DNA from: Desulfosporosinus sp. Sb-LF | Lineage (GTDB): Bacteria; Bacillota; Desulfitobacteriia; Desulfitobacteriales; Desulfitobacteriaceae | Length of the DNA stretch: 64,000 bases | Assembly (NCBI RefSeq): GCF_004766055.1 | Contig: NZ_SPQR01000002.1 | Location: 248,001-312,000, forward strand | Direction: 5' to 3' | Shown: one piece after another, positions 45,812 to 56,043 of the stretch | Layout of the letters: every line of letters begins with the position of its first letter | Position numbering within the stretch: the stretch's first letter is position 1 | Made by a program: the position numbers and the translations under genes | Notes under the pieces: generated by a model | The model's database searches: none | What the model was told of the DNA's origin: nothing | Seen by the model: only the letters and a program-made list of their open reading frames with translations

Positions 45812-46243
45812 CTAGGCCTTCTTGTAATGCAAACAGCTTCCTTCTAAATATTTCCCAACTACATCCCTAATTTCTTCAGGGGGCATTGTAAGATGCATCA
45901 ACTGAAATTTCGCCTGGATTAGGCCTTTTACACACTCGAGTGTAAGATCCACCAAATGTGTACATCCATAATCTATTCCGACGGCCTTCTGAATCTGCCT
46001 CCGAACATTATTATTTAGGTTAATTCCTACAAGGCTATTTATAAGAATCTGGGCTTTCTCACAATCTGTATGGGGAGCGCGACGAAATTCGCCGGTAGCT
46101 GAATTAATGGTATACCTTTCTATGTCAACGCCGAGGGTTAAGCAGATTTCATGATGACTATCCAGAAAGCAACCATTTACCCTTACACTTTTTTCGTCTA
46201 CTAACTGAACATTTATGGAAATAGATCGATTAAAAAGATTCAT
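45812..46243 (-). CDS. DUF2889 family protein
   Basis: A 143-residue protein with the family pattern: RSISINVQLVDEKSVRVNG, LDSHHEICLTL, RAPHTDCEKAQ and GCTHLVDL. The conserved Cys and His of the latter two might bind metal. Function unknown. It is separate from its neighbours, with a terminator just upstream. Confidence 0.8.
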   Translation of the reverse strand: MNLFNRSISINVQLVDEKSVRVNGCFLDSHHEICLTLGVDIERYTINSATGEFRRAPHTDCEKAQILINSLVGINLNNNVRRQIQKAVGIDYGCTHLVDLTLECVKGLIQAKFQLMHLTMPPEEIRDVVGKYLEGSCLHYKKA

Positions 46244-46311
46244 TGCCTTATCTCCTCATTTTTAATGATAAATCTTATTGCTATTGATGACATATATCTG
46301 TATTTCATTAA

Positions 46312-46353
46312 CAAAAGAAAGTTACTGGATGACCTTCATCCAGTAACTTTCTT
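46312..46353 (-). terminator. Terminator after the CBS-ACT gene
   Basis: Long perfect stem AAAGAAAGTTACTGGATGA and its reverse complement with a short loop, A-rich before and T-rich after, so it works in both directions. Confidence 0.92.
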
Positions 46354-46391
46354 TATCGTCAGCGGAGAACATTAGACATCCCAAGACGTCA

Positions 46392-47018
46392 TCATTTTCC
46401 GAGGCGATATCCTTTTTCCTTTAATGCCGCTTCAACCTCAGCCACTTGCTCGCCCTGGAGCCGTGCGAGGATCTGAACTTGATTGTCACGTAGATGATAA
46501 ACTGCAAAACTAGCAATGTTGACATCGAATTTTTTGATCGTCGAAGCAAGATCTAAGATGACACCCGTTTCATCTTTCGTTTCGATAACCACACGTTCAC
46601 CAGGACTTCGAAATCCCATAATATCCAAGAAAGCATCTAATATGTCAGATCCCGTAATAATTCCAACTAGTTTACCTTCATCGATGACCGGAAGTCCCCC
46701 AACTTCATGCTCCCTCATCAACAAAGCAGCATCTTCAATCTTTGTGTCAGGGTGACAAGTTACTACTTTCTTAACGGCAACTTCGCGGATAGGGGTTTTG
46801 GCTATCAAATAATTGAGTTCAAAAATACTTAAAGTCGTAGCTGGAGAAGGTGAGACTTCACGGAGATCTCCATCTGTCACAAACCCAACAAGTTTACCCT
46901 TCTCTATAACTGGCATCCTGTTAATTTTCTTCTCTCTCATGAGGGCCATTGTATCTGCAATAGATTCTTCCGGGCCCACTGTAAAAACCTGAGAGGTCAT
47001 AAATTGGCGAACGTACAT
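46392..47018 (-). CDS. CBS-CBS-ACT protein (AcuB-like)
   Basis: A 208-residue protein with two CBS domains (about 1-60 and 72-140) and a C-terminal ACT domain (about 142-205). The order is that of AcuB. CBS pairs bind adenine nucleotides and ACT domains often bind amino acids. It is last in the branched-chain amino-acid transport operon, 57 bases after livF, so it may report energy or amino-acid state. Function inferred from domains only. Confidence 0.85.
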   Translation of the reverse strand: MYVRQFMTSQVFTVGPEESIADTMALMREKKINRMPVIEKGKLVGFVTDGDLREVSPSPATTLSIFELNYLIAKTPIREVAVKKVVTCHPDTKIEDAALLMREHEVGGLPVIDEGKLVGIITGSDILDAFLDIMGFRSPGERVVIETKDETGVILDLASTIKKFDVNIASFAVYHLRDNQVQILARLQGEQVAEVEAALKEKGYRLGK

Positions 47019-47075
47019 TTTGCCCTACCCCTTTCTCCTTTGAACTTGAGTGGAGTCATTGAGAAATATATGCGT

Positions 47076-47780
47076 TTATCCACCTAAATAGGCCTTACGG
47101 ACTTCTTCACTTGCCGCTAATTGTTTAGAATCTCCAGAAAGGACAATCTTACCTGTTTCTAATACATAAGCTCGATTTGCAATAGAAAGGGCCATATGAG
47201 CATTCTGTTCCACGAGTAATATGGTTGTCCCGCTAGCGTTGATCTCTTTAATAATCGAAAAAATTTGCTTGACTAAAATTGGAGCGAGACCCATCGAGGG
47301 CTCATCAAGAAGGAGGAGCTGAGGTTTAGACATCAGGGCTCGTCCCATTGCCAGCATTTGCTGTTCTCCACCGGACAAAGTGCCGGAAAGCTGACTGCTT
47401 CGTTCCTGCAGACGGGGAAATAACTCATAAACCCTTTTAATGTCTTGTTTGATGCCCGCTTTATCCTTCCGTAAGTATGCCCCCAGTTCTAAATTTTCTA
47501 TAACGGTCATATTAGCAAACACGTGCCGCCCTTCGGGAACTTGGGATATTCCTTTGGCTACGATATATTGAGGAGCAACCGTCGCCATATTCTCCCCTTT
47601 AAATGTAATCTTACCCTTCTTAGGACGTAATAATCCTGAGATTGTCTTAAGACTTGTGCTTTTCCCTGCGCCATTTGAGCCGATTAGGGTTACAATTTCT
47701 CCTTGATTAACCTCAAACGAAATCCCTTTAAGGGCATGAATGGCACCGTAGTAAACATTAACATCTTCAAGAACAAGCAT
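47076..47780 (-). CDS. livF: LivF, branched-chain amino-acid ABC ATPase
   Basis: A 234-residue ATPase with Walker A GSNGAGKST, signature LSGGEQQ, Walker B LLLLDEPS and the H-loop. LivF and LivG form the ATPase pair of the leucine/isoleucine/valine importer. The start overlaps the livG stop by one base. Confidence 0.95.
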   Translation of the reverse strand: MLVLEDVNVYYGAIHALKGISFEVNQGEIVTLIGSNGAGKSTSLKTISGLLRPKKGKITFKGENMATVAPQYIVAKGISQVPEGRHVFANMTVIENLELGAYLRKDKAGIKQDIKRVYELFPRLQERSSQLSGTLSGGEQQMLAMGRALMSKPQLLLLDEPSMGLAPILVKQIFSIIKEINASGTTILLVEQNAHMALSIANRAYVLETGKIVLSGDSKQLAASEEVRKAYLGG

Positions 47781-48547
47781 CAGACAACCTCCTCTCCTAA
47801 ATATGCCTCGATGACTTTGGGATTACTCTTAATCTCATCTGGTGCACCTTGTGCAATTATCATGCCGTAATCCAAGACATAGATACGTTCACAGACGCCC
47901 ATCACTAAAGACATATCATGCTCAATTAGGAGAATCGTTAGCTTAAACTGCTCCCTAATCCAACGAATAAGATTCATAAGGTCATTCGTTTCCTGTGGAT
48001 TCATACCAGCAGCTGGTTCATCCAGCAAGAGGAGTTTAGGCTCTGTTCCCAAGGCACGGGCGATCTCTAAGCGACGTTGTTCCCCATAGGGCAAATTTTT
48101 GGCTGTCTCTTCGGCTTTGTCTTCAAGATGGAATATCCTGAGCAATTCCATGGCTTTGCGTTCCATTTCTGCTTCCCCTGAAAAATAGCTTGGAAGGCGG
48201 AATAAGGCACTGGCCGTGCTATAGGAAGTACGTTGATGATAGGCGATCTTGACATTATCGATAACACTTAAATCGCTAAACAAACGGATATTCTGAAACG
48301 TCCGGGCCATCCCCCGTTGGGTGACTTGATATGGTTTTAGCCCACTCAAGTCTTTGTCTTGAAACAATATTTTACCTTCTGACTTTTCATAAACCCCTGT
48401 CAGCAAATTAAAGACCGTGGTTTTTCCAGCCCCGTTCGGGCCAATAAGACCTATCAGTTCTCCAGAATTAATCTCGATATTTAAATTCGAAACCGCTTTT
48501 AAACCGCCAAAAGACTTCGAAAGATTTTCAATTTTTAGAAGCGGCAT
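47780..48547 (-). CDS. livG: LivG, branched-chain amino-acid ABC ATPase
   Basis: A 255-residue ATPase with Walker A GPNGAGKTT, an LPYGEQRRLE signature typical of LivG, and LLLLDEPAAGMNP. The ATG given makes the N-terminus MPLLKIENLSKSFGG; a GTG three codons earlier is also possible. The start overlaps the end of livM. Confidence 0.95.
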   Translation of the reverse strand: MPLLKIENLSKSFGGLKAVSNLNIEINSGELIGLIGPNGAGKTTVFNLLTGVYEKSEGKILFQDKDLSGLKPYQVTQRGMARTFQNIRLFSDLSVIDNVKIAYHQRTSYSTASALFRLPSYFSGEAEMERKAMELLRIFHLEDKAEETAKNLPYGEQRRLEIARALGTEPKLLLLDEPAAGMNPQETNDLMNLIRWIREQFKLTILLIEHDMSLVMGVCERIYVLDYGMIIAQGAPDEIKSNPKVIEAYLGEEVV

Positions 48548-49481
48548 TTTTATCACCCTTCTTTCCCAGGAAGCTCAAGCTGAATTCCTTCGTTCCCAAT
48601 AATCCAGTCGGCTTAAAAATCATCATTGCCACTAAAAGGACCGCTGTAATTACAAGCCGCCATTCTGGCAGACCAGCCAGTGCCGCAGATGCTACTGTCA
48701 TCACCACTGCGCCTACAATACTTCCCGTCAAACTCCCCAAGCCGCCGAGTACGACCATGACTAAAATATCAAAGGATTTGAGAAAGCTGAACGTCATTGG
48801 CTGAATAATATACATGTAATTAGCATAGATTCCACCGGCTAATCCAGCAAAAAAAGCGCCTATAGTAAAAGCCATAATCTTATATTTGGTAGTGTTAATA
48901 CCCATCGCATCCGCGGCAATTTCGTTCTCTCGGATGGAGATACACGCTCGCCCATGAGTAGAGTTAGTGAAATTACGGATAATGAGGATACTTAAAGCTG
49001 TGAGCCAAAACGCCCATGTCCAGTTAATTGTTTTAGGAACGGAAAATCCCGAAGCTCCACCAACATACTCCGTATTCAAAAAGATAATTCTTACAATTTC
49101 CCCGAGTCCCAGGGTAGCAATTGCTAGATAATCTCCCTTAAGCCGTAAGGTCGGAAGCCCAATCAAGAAACCGGCGACTGCAGAGACCAACGCACCAAAC
49201 AAGAGGGCCAAAATAAGAGGGCCATGAAATTTCACGATGACGATTGCAGCTACATACCCTCCAATCGCCATAAAACCAGCATGTCCAATGGAAAACTGGC
49301 CAGTAATCCCGTTAATAAGGTTTAAGCTACTTGCCAAAATAACGTAAATACAAATTTGAATTAATGTAAGTGCTACAAAAGGAGGTAAGACATCCATGAA
49401 AATACTGCCCTGAACGATGGCATAGATAATAAGAACCCCTATCAAGGTCACAAGGCTTTGGCGATTTATCCATTTACCCAT
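48528..49481 (-). CDS. livM: LivM, branched-chain amino-acid ABC permease
   Basis: A 317-residue permease with about ten TM helices. The family stretch GQFSIGHAGFMAIGGY (about 62-77) and VLGGLGSLTGSIVGA are present. Ends in a basic tail. Ten bases after livH. Confidence 0.95.
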   Translation of the reverse strand: MGKWINRQSLVTLIGVLIIYAIVQGSIFMDVLPPFVALTLIQICIYVILASSLNLINGITGQFSIGHAGFMAIGGYVAAIVIVKFHGPLILALLFGALVSAVAGFLIGLPTLRLKGDYLAIATLGLGEIVRIIFLNTEYVGGASGFSVPKTINWTWAFWLTALSILIIRNFTNSTHGRACISIRENEIAADAMGINTTKYKIMAFTIGAFFAGLAGGIYANYMYIIQPMTFSFLKSFDILVMVVLGGLGSLTGSIVGAVVMTVASAALAGLPEWRLVITAVLLVAMMIFKPTGLLGTKEFSLSFLGKKGDKNAASKN

Positions 49482-49491
49482 TGTTCACCAC

Positions 49492-50382
49492 CTACACTTT
49501 CTCACGGATGTTCTTACCGAAGAGCCCACTGGGCTTAACGATTAGAACAAGAATTAAAATCAGAAATGCCACTGCGTCCCGCCAAGTTGACCAGCCAAGA
49601 CCGCTAACAAAGGCCTCCGTAAGTCCTAAGAAATATCCCCCGACCATTGCACCAGGAAGAATACCAATTCCGCCCAATACAGCTGCGACAAATGCCTTTA
49701 GTCCTGGAATAATACCCATTAATGGATCAATAGTATTAAAATATACGCCCATCAACACACCAGCCGCGGCTGCGAGTCCTGATCCAATAGCAAAGGTGGC
49801 TGAAATCGTATTATTCACATTTATTCCCATCAATAATGCGGCTTCAGTATCAAACGATACTGCTCGCATTGCCTTGCCGATTTTAGAATATTGCACAATT
49901 ACATGCAGTGATATCATTAAGACAATAGAGGTAACGACCATGACAATATCGCCATATTTAATGATAATCCCGCCGACATTATAAATTGTGCTAGGGAAAA
50001 CTGGTGGATAGGTACGAACCTGTGGTGATACAAGCAGCATACCACCATATTCTAAAAATAGCGAAACACCAATCGCTGTAATCAAAGATGCGATCCTTAT
50101 AACATTGCGCAAGGGTTTATACGCGATCCGTTCTATCAATACACCGAGGATGGCACTGACCACCATCGCAATAAGCAATGCGGGGAGAAACGAAAGATGC
50201 AATACCGTTGTGGCATACCATCCCACATAAGCTCCAACCATCATAATATCACCATGAGCAAAGTTAATAAGTTTAATAATACCGTATACCATGGTATAGC
50301 CCAAAGCGATTAAAGCATAGATGCTCCCAAGAGAAAGCCCGTTCACAATCTGCTGCAAAAATTGCTGAGTTACATTTCCCAT
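49492..50382 (-). CDS. livH: LivH, branched-chain amino-acid ABC permease
   Basis: A 296-residue permease with about eight TM helices. Landmarks are GSIYALIALGYTMVYGI, INFAHGDIMM and AAVLGGIGILPGAMVGG. First transport gene after the terminator that follows livJ. AGGGAGTGG precedes the ATG. Confidence 0.95.
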   Translation of the reverse strand: MGNVTQQFLQQIVNGLSLGSIYALIALGYTMVYGIIKLINFAHGDIMMVGAYVGWYATTVLHLSFLPALLIAMVVSAILGVLIERIAYKPLRNVIRIASLITAIGVSLFLEYGGMLLVSPQVRTYPPVFPSTIYNVGGIIIKYGDIVMVVTSIVLMISLHVIVQYSKIGKAMRAVSFDTEAALLMGINVNNTISATFAIGSGLAAAAGVLMGVYFNTIDPLMGIIPGLKAFVAAVLGGIGILPGAMVGGYFLGLTEAFVSGLGWSTWRDAVAFLILILVLIVKPSGLFGKNIREKV

Positions 50383-50416
50383 ATTTCCACTCCCTATTCC
50401 CGAATAATTTTTATTT

Positions 50417-50446
50417 AAAAAAGGAGGGAGGAGTTCCTCCCTCCTT
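50417..50446 (-). terminator. Terminator between livJ and livH
   Basis: A perfect 12-bp palindromic arm AAGGAGGGAGGA with its complement and a T-run on the minus strand. It should attenuate transcription into livHMGF and keep the binding protein in excess. Confidence 0.9.
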
Positions 50447-50504
50447 TCCTATGCGAGATCCATATCCATTCGCCTCTTATCCGGGCCCTTGCTGACTCGC
50501 GATA

Positions 50505-51680
50505 TTATTTAGGATTTACCTTCGTCATAAATACGGCTTTTCCATCTTTAAATTGCAAGATGGCAGCGCTCTTCACTGGATTATGAGTTTTAGGATCAAC
50601 CGTCAACACACCGCTGACGCCTTGGAAACCCTTCGTGCTTTCCAGGGCAATTCTTAACTTTTCACTATCAGTACTTCCTGCAGTTTCAATCGCTTTAATT
50701 AACATATTTGCCGCATCATAGCCTAAAGCAGCAAAGGTGTCAGGATCTGATTGATATTTAGCTTTGAAATCTTTAAAGAATTGAGCCATTCCTGGATCAT
50801 CAATAGCTCCATGATTAACATAGTAAGTATTCTCAAGAGCCGCTTTTCCAGCAACGTCTACAAGTTGAGGAGAACCCCAACCATCTCCACCGAGAAATAC
50901 CTGATTCATCCCCATTTCACGAGCCTGCTTCAAAATCAAGCCAACTTCTTGATAATAACCTGGCACAAAGACCACCTCTGGGTTAGCGGCTTTGATACGT
51001 GTTAGGGTTGCACGGAAGTCTTTATCACTACCGGCTACATACTGTTCTTTAGCCACAATTTCTCCGCCGGCCTTTTTAAAGTTTTCTTCAAAGGAAGTGG
51101 CCAGACCTTTTGAATAATCTCCCTTTTGGTCAATGAAAAGTGCTGCTTTTTTAAATTTGAGGTTGTCACTAGTAAAGTTTGCAGCTACTTGCCCTTGGAA
51201 GGGGTCAATAAAGCAAGCCCGGAAGATCCAAGGTTTCACTTGTCCATTTTCTATCGTCACTTTATCAGAGGTCCCCGTCGGAGTAATCAACGGAACTTTG
51301 CTATCTGCGACCACTTGTGCTGCAGCCAACGTGTCCCCGCTTGTCATAGGTCCGAGTATCGCAACCACTTTATCTTGAGTAGCAAGCTTAGTGGCGGCCA
51401 CTGTAGATTCCCCAGCATCAGATTTATTATCTGCGGAAACGTATTCTAACTTCTTCCCGCTTAGGACCCCACCTTTGGCATTTTGTTGCTCAAATGCTAA
51501 CTTAATCGCTTTCTCAGCAGCCTGACCAAACGCAGCCGTTCCTCCGCTCAACTCTAGGTCTCCACCAACTTTAATCACATCAGCTGCCTTTGGTGCATTT
51601 GGTGCAGCTGTCGTTCCACAACCGGTTACAAGTGAAAGACTCAACAAAGCTACGGTTGCCATTGATAATACTTTTCTCAT
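50505..51680 (-). CDS. livJ: Branched-chain amino-acid binding lipoprotein (first copy)
   Basis: A 391-residue periplasmic-binding-protein-like lipoprotein. The lipobox is LVTGC near residue 21, then a type I binding fold (GGDLELSGGTAAFGQAAEKAI, FRACFIDPFQGQVAANF). It is a close paralogue of the next gene upstream. GGAGAGGAAG precedes the ATG. It feeds the LivHMGF importer. Confidence 0.93.
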   Translation of the reverse strand: MRKVLSMATVALLSLSLVTGCGTTAAPNAPKAADVIKVGGDLELSGGTAAFGQAAEKAIKLAFEQQNAKGGVLSGKKLEYVSADNKSDAGESTVAATKLATQDKVVAILGPMTSGDTLAAAQVVADSKVPLITPTGTSDKVTIENGQVKPWIFRACFIDPFQGQVAANFTSDNLKFKKAALFIDQKGDYSKGLATSFEENFKKAGGEIVAKEQYVAGSDKDFRATLTRIKAANPEVVFVPGYYQEVGLILKQAREMGMNQVFLGGDGWGSPQLVDVAGKAALENTYYVNHGAIDDPGMAQFFKDFKAKYQSDPDTFAALGYDAANMLIKAIETAGSTDSEKLRIALESTKGFQGVSGVLTVDPKTHNPVKSAAILQFKDGKAVFMTKVNPK

Positions 51681-51813
51681 TCTCTTTCTTCCTCTCCTTT
51701 AACATCTCATTAGCTACTTTCATACTTTACTTTCCATGCTCTTTTAAGGGCTGACTTTCAGCGCCCTCTGACCTTCACCTCCAATTTTTGCCTCTGCTTA
51801 CCTTCATTCCACA

Positions 51814-51860
51814 GTAAAACCTCAGTCAAAGAAAGCGAGTCTTATTGACCGAGGTTTTAC
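51814..51860 (-). repeat. 16-bp inverted repeat between the two livJ genes
   Basis: Arms GTAAAACCTC(A/G)GTCAA pair over 16 bases in the minus-strand RNA with one G-U. Only a short GGTTTTAC follows, not a true T-run. It may be an attenuator or RNA-stability element between the two binding-protein genes. Confidence 0.6.
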
Positions 51861-51947
51861 CTGTCCATCAGAGGCTGTTAGATAACAACTTCTAATTCTA
51901 TATTCTATATATTATAGTCTGAATTTACAAGCGGTCAAATACAAAGT

Positions 51948-53129
51948 TTAATTTGGTTCTACTTTAGTTAAGAAGGTATTCTTTCCATTCTTCATTTCAA
52001 TAATAACAGCACTTTTCACAGGATTATGCGTTTTAGGATCAATATTTGTTTCTCCGCTTAATCCCTTAAAGCCTTTCATAGTTTCTAAAGCTGTTCTTAC
52101 TTTTTCTCCATTTGTATCCCCGGCTGTTTCGAAAGCCTTTATGAGCATGTTAGCAGCATCATACGCTAACGCCGCCATGGCATCCGGTTCAACATTATAT
52201 TTTGCTTTGTAGTCTTTAACGAACGATGCCATAGCCGGATCATCAATGGCTACCATGTTGACAAAGTAGGTGTTATTTAATGCATCTGCTCCGGCAATCT
52301 TTAGGAGATCTGGAGAATCCCATCCATCTCCGCCCATAATAGGTTGCTTCATCCCCATTTCACGGGCTTGTTTAACTATGAGCCCCACTTCCTGATAATA
52401 ACCTGGGATAAACACATAGTCCGGATTAGCCGACTTTGCTCTTGTTAGCGTGGCACGAAAATCTTTATCACTAGAGGCGACATATTGTTCCGTATCTACA
52501 ATTGTGCCATTCCCCTTCTTAAAATTATTAATAAATGCTTCTGCTAATCCTTTAGAGTAATCGCTTTTTTGATCGATGAAAACCGCTGCAGTTTTGGCTT
52601 TTAAACTATTTAATGCAAATTTGGCCGCCACTTCACCTTGAAATGGATCTATAAAACAAGCCCGGAAAATCCAAGGTTTCACTTGGCCATTCTCAACAGT
52701 TACCTTCACATTCGTCGATGTCGGGGAAAGCAACGGTATCTTATTATCTGTAGCCACTTGAGATGCGGCCAACGTGTCCGTACTGGCATACGACCCTAAG
52801 ATAGCAACTACTTTATCTTGTCCGATAAGTTTAGTTACAGCGGCAGTCGATTCGCCAGCATCCGATTTGTTGTCCGCACTAACATTCTGCAACTTCTTAC
52901 CGAGCACACCTCCCTTAGCATTTTGTTGCTCGAAGGCAAGGTCAACCCCATTCACAGAAGACTTACCGAATGTTGCGTTTGCCCCACTCAATTCAAAATT
53001 GCTTCCGACTTTAATTACTCCACCGCTTCCGCCATTTCCACTGCTCCCTGATGTTGCATTCGTCCCACACCCAACCAGAAGGGTAGCGCTTAGTAAGACT
53101 CCTGTCAAAACGGTTAATATCTTTCGCAT
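51948..53129 (-). CDS. Branched-chain amino-acid binding lipoprotein (second copy)
   Basis: A 393-residue binding lipoprotein, about as long as its neighbour and closely alike (GSNFELSGANATFGKSSVNG, FRACFIDPFQGEVAAKF). The start is taken at the ATG after GGAGGAGGAA; a longer upstream frame is basic and unlike the family. Lipobox LLVGC at about residue 19-23. Two copies before one permease set suggest different amino-acid preferences. Confidence 0.93.
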   Translation of the reverse strand: MRKILTVLTGVLLSATLLVGCGTNATSGSSGNGGSGGVIKVGSNFELSGANATFGKSSVNGVDLAFEQQNAKGGVLGKKLQNVSADNKSDAGESTAAVTKLIGQDKVVAILGSYASTDTLAASQVATDNKIPLLSPTSTNVKVTVENGQVKPWIFRACFIDPFQGEVAAKFALNSLKAKTAAVFIDQKSDYSKGLAEAFINNFKKGNGTIVDTEQYVASSDKDFRATLTRAKSANPDYVFIPGYYQEVGLIVKQAREMGMKQPIMGGDGWDSPDLLKIAGADALNNTYFVNMVAIDDPAMASFVKDYKAKYNVEPDAMAALAYDAANMLIKAFETAGDTNGEKVRTALETMKGFKGLSGETNIDPKTHNPVKSAVIIEMKNGKNTFLTKVEPN

Positions 53130-53318
53130 TCCGTTATTCCTCCTCCTCATAGTTGATCTTTTTCTCCCTCGAATTACTTCCCATCTCATAGCTTTGTTAT
53201 CTTTAGATTTCAAATAAATAAAATGCAATATGTTATAAAGTATAAGTTCGGCATCCCTCTAAAGATTTTTCCCTTCACCTCCCTAATTTTTATAAAACTA
53301 AGTTTTTGACCTGCAAAA

Positions 53319-53349
53319 TAAAAAAACCTCCCTGACCCAGGGAGGAAAA
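53319..53349 (-). terminator. Terminator after selB
   Basis: Stem CCTCCCTG / CAGGGAGG with short loop followed by seven T on the minus strand. Confidence 0.88.
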
Positions 53350-53455
53350 CCCAGGCAAATTTGTTATAATACAGGCCCCTAAAATTAAAGCCATTTTATA
53401 ACTATTGTGCCATGGTGTCAACGATTTTGTTTTCCTGTGCAATACAAATGTATCT

Positions 53456-55351
53456 CTAGAAGAGAGTGCGCTTATCTCCTTGACGTCGTGTTACGCGCTG
53501 CTGATCAAAAAACTCAAGCAAAGGAACCGCATATTTTCGGGACGTACCCCATAACTCTCGTACCTCAGCGACGCCAACTTCCCCATGTAATTTAAGCACT
53601 TCCACCAAACCGTCTTTCGCTTTTTGAATATCGCTCTTATTGTAATAGAACCCACTTACAGCTACCCATTCACCCTGTTCACATAGATATCCAGCATACT
53701 CTGGTATATCTACTTTTTGGATGCCACACGTTTCAGATACTGTCCCTAACTCTGGAGGTGTTAGCCCAACGTTTTGCCAGAGAGATCTTAAGGCATTAAG
53801 TCGTTTTTGAATCTCGGAAGGAATTACAGCTCCTTCGATTGTTTCTACTTTGCTCCCAGAGATGCGATAAAAACCACGTACTGAACCTGATTCCAAAACT
53901 GTTTGCCAACGACGATGCGTCCAAGTAATTCCGAGGCGAGTTTTTAATTCCTCACGGCTAATTCCTCCGCGCAGGGGATTTAAGCCTTCGTAGGTTTCTA
54001 CGATCGAAATTAATTTTAGGCGCCAAGTCTCGGCCATTTCCTTCCCCCAATAAAGAGCGTTGTCATCTTCCTTCAAGATCTCTAGTCGTTGCGAATTTTC
54101 TAAAGATCTTAACCCCCCTTCCAGTTCTGCTAAGTCAATATGCAAGCGTGCTGCTAAATCTGGTCCTGATTGAGGTTCAGCCATTTCTCTTTCCAAGAGG
54201 TCAAGTGGATCTCCTTGATCTTTTATTCTTAGTTGTGACAATACGCTCTCTCGAAACCTTTTCTGCTTGAACTCAGCAACACTGAGTACTTTTCCGCCAG
54301 CAATCGTATGAGTAGGTGAGTAGAACCGAAGCACAAAACGGTCTCCAGGTGCCGCCACTACAGGCTGTTCTAGCAGAATTTGCGCAAATCCTTCTTGCCC
54401 AGGTTCTAGTTCCTCGTGATCCAGAAGATGTATTCGTCCAAGGATCTCCGTTGTACCAAGGTGAAAACGAACTCGCTGCCTTTGTATTAAAGATTTTTCT
54501 GCCGAGGAAAGATTTGAAACCTTCAAGTCTAATATCTTTCCTACCTTAAAGTTATTTGGCATAACAAGGACAGAGCCTTGCTCCACCTCAGTAACATCTA
54601 CCCCCGCTAGATTAACCGCTACCCTCAGCCCAGCTTCCGCTAAATTAACTTTGTTTTTGTAGACTTGCAGTGAACGAACCTTAGTCAAAATATGAGCTGG
54701 TTCAATCACCAACTCCTGCCCTAGTTTGATCACACCACTGTTAAGTGTCCCTGTCACCACTGTTCCAAACCCTTGAATGCTAAACACCCTGTCAAGAGGC
54801 ATACGAACTGGCCCGGACGTTTTCTTACTTTCTACGTCCGAGAGCAACTCGTCAATGGTTTGATGTAAGAAAGGAATTCCTTCACCTGTTAGAGCAGATA
54901 CCCGACAAAGCGGAGCTTCGTGGAATACCGTTTCTTTAAGTCCCTCTCGCACCTCTTCCTCCATAAATTCGAGCCACTCTTCATCTACGAGGTCGACCTT
55001 ATTGATAACAATAATTCCTCGAGGTATCCCAAGTAAGGTCAGGATATCCAAATGCTCCTGTGTCTGAGGTTTAATTCCTTCATCTGCCGCTATTACCAAC
55101 ATCACAACATCCATACCACTCGCCCCAGCCAACATTTGGCGTACAAAACGCTCATGCCCTGGAACATCTACAATTCCAACTTGCCGTCCACTAGGCAGTC
55201 TCATATGCGCAAACCCCAGTTCAATGGAGATCCCCCGTTGTTTTTCTTCCTTCAAGCGATCCGTTTCTATGCCGGAAAGTGCACGAATCAATTCTGTTTT
55301 GCCATGGTCAACATGCCCTGCAGTACCTACTAAATAGTGTCGTTCATCCAT
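53456..55351 (-). CDS. selB: SelB, selenocysteine-specific elongation factor
   Basis: A 631-residue GTPase with P-loop [13 protein letters not shown] at 9-21, G2/G3 [15 protein letters not shown], two beta-barrels and four C-terminal winged-helix domains (from about 375) that bind the SECIS hairpin. It brings Sec-tRNA to UGA codons. selA and selD are not in the window. It forms a unit with the TPR gene upstream (11-base gap). Confidence 0.95.
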   Translation of the reverse strand: MDERHYLVGTAGHVDHGKTELIRALSGIETDRLKEEKQRGISIELGFAHMRLPSGRQVGIVDVPGHERFVRQMLAGASGMDVVMLVIAADEGIKPQTQEHLDILTLLGIPRGIIVINKVDLVDEEWLEFMEEEVREGLKETVFHEAPLCRVSALTGEGIPFLHQTIDELLSDVESKKTSGPVRMPLDRVFSIQGFGTVVTGTLNSGVIKLGQELVIEPAHILTKVRSLQVYKNKVNLAEAGLRVAVNLAGVDVTEVEQGSVLVMPNNFKVGKILDLKVSNLSSAEKSLIQRQRVRFHLGTTEILGRIHLLDHEELEPGQEGFAQILLEQPVVAAPGDRFVLRFYSPTHTIAGGKVLSVAEFKQKRFRESVLSQLRIKDQGDPLDLLEREMAEPQSGPDLAARLHIDLAELEGGLRSLENSQRLEILKEDDNALYWGKEMAETWRLKLISIVETYEGLNPLRGGISREELKTRLGITWTHRRWQTVLESGSVRGFYRISGSKVETIEGAVIPSEIQKRLNALRSLWQNVGLTPPELGTVSETCGIQKVDIPEYAGYLCEQGEWVAVSGFYYNKSDIQKAKDGLVEVLKLHGEVGVAEVRELWGTSRKYAVPLLEFFDQQRVTRRQGDKRTLF

Positions 55352-55362
55352 TTTCGATCCCC

Positions 55363-55842
55363 TTATTTATTTGATTTAGAACAGAAGTTTGTTAGCCAAT
55401 TTCTGAAAGTATGTTTATCCTTTGAATAAATAACCTCTCTATGTTCTAAGCGTTTTGCAATCTTGATCTCCCTAATAAAGTCCCTGTAACGATTCTGCTG
55501 CTTATATACGACCCCTAAATTATTATGGGGAAGCGGATAATCCGGATTAATGCGGATCGCCTTTTGGTAATATTCTATAGCTAACGTTAACTCGCCCTCT
55601 TCTCTTGCAATATTACCCAGATTATTCAGGGCATGTATTAGGTAAGCATCATGTTTCAGTGCCTCTTCAAAACAACGTTTTGCTTCGTCTCGGTTGAGCC
55701 TATTAACGAAAACAACTCCCAGTTTATTATGGGCCATCGCATCCGTGGGATTCTCACGGACATATGTTTGTAACGTTTCTTCAGCCTCGTCTAATTCTCC
55801 CGCTTCTAGATGTTTTATAGCCTTTTCATAGAGTGTCCTCAA
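55363..55842 (-). CDS. TPR-repeat protein
   Basis: About 159 residues of tetratricopeptide repeats (AIKHLEAGELDEAEETLQTY, EALKHDAYLIHALNNLGNI, AIRINPDYPLPHNNLGVVY). A TTG start is preferred because AAAGGGTG lies eight bases upstream; ATG starts two and seven codons earlier are poorer. It precedes selB but has no known link to selenocysteine. Confidence 0.8.
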   Translation of the reverse strand: MRTLYEKAIKHLEAGELDEAEETLQTYVRENPTDAMAHNKLGVVFVNRLNRDEAKRCFEEALKHDAYLIHALNNLGNIAREEGELTLAIEYYQKAIRINPDYPLPHNNLGVVYKQQNRYRDFIREIKIAKRLEHREVIYSKDKHTFRNWLTNFCSKSNK

Positions 55843-56043
55843 TAACATCACCCTTTGTCTCATGATGACTGTATCTTAACCATTCCCAGATCTTACTAAT
55901 TTCATGTTTTTCATTCGAGACCGCAGTTTATTTACTAAATCTCTAAAAATTTCTAGTCAACCATCCTATCCCCATCTTAGACCTCTTACGAAACTAGTTT
56001 AAAGGCTTGTTAGAACGCTTCTACAACTAACCATTAATCTCCT

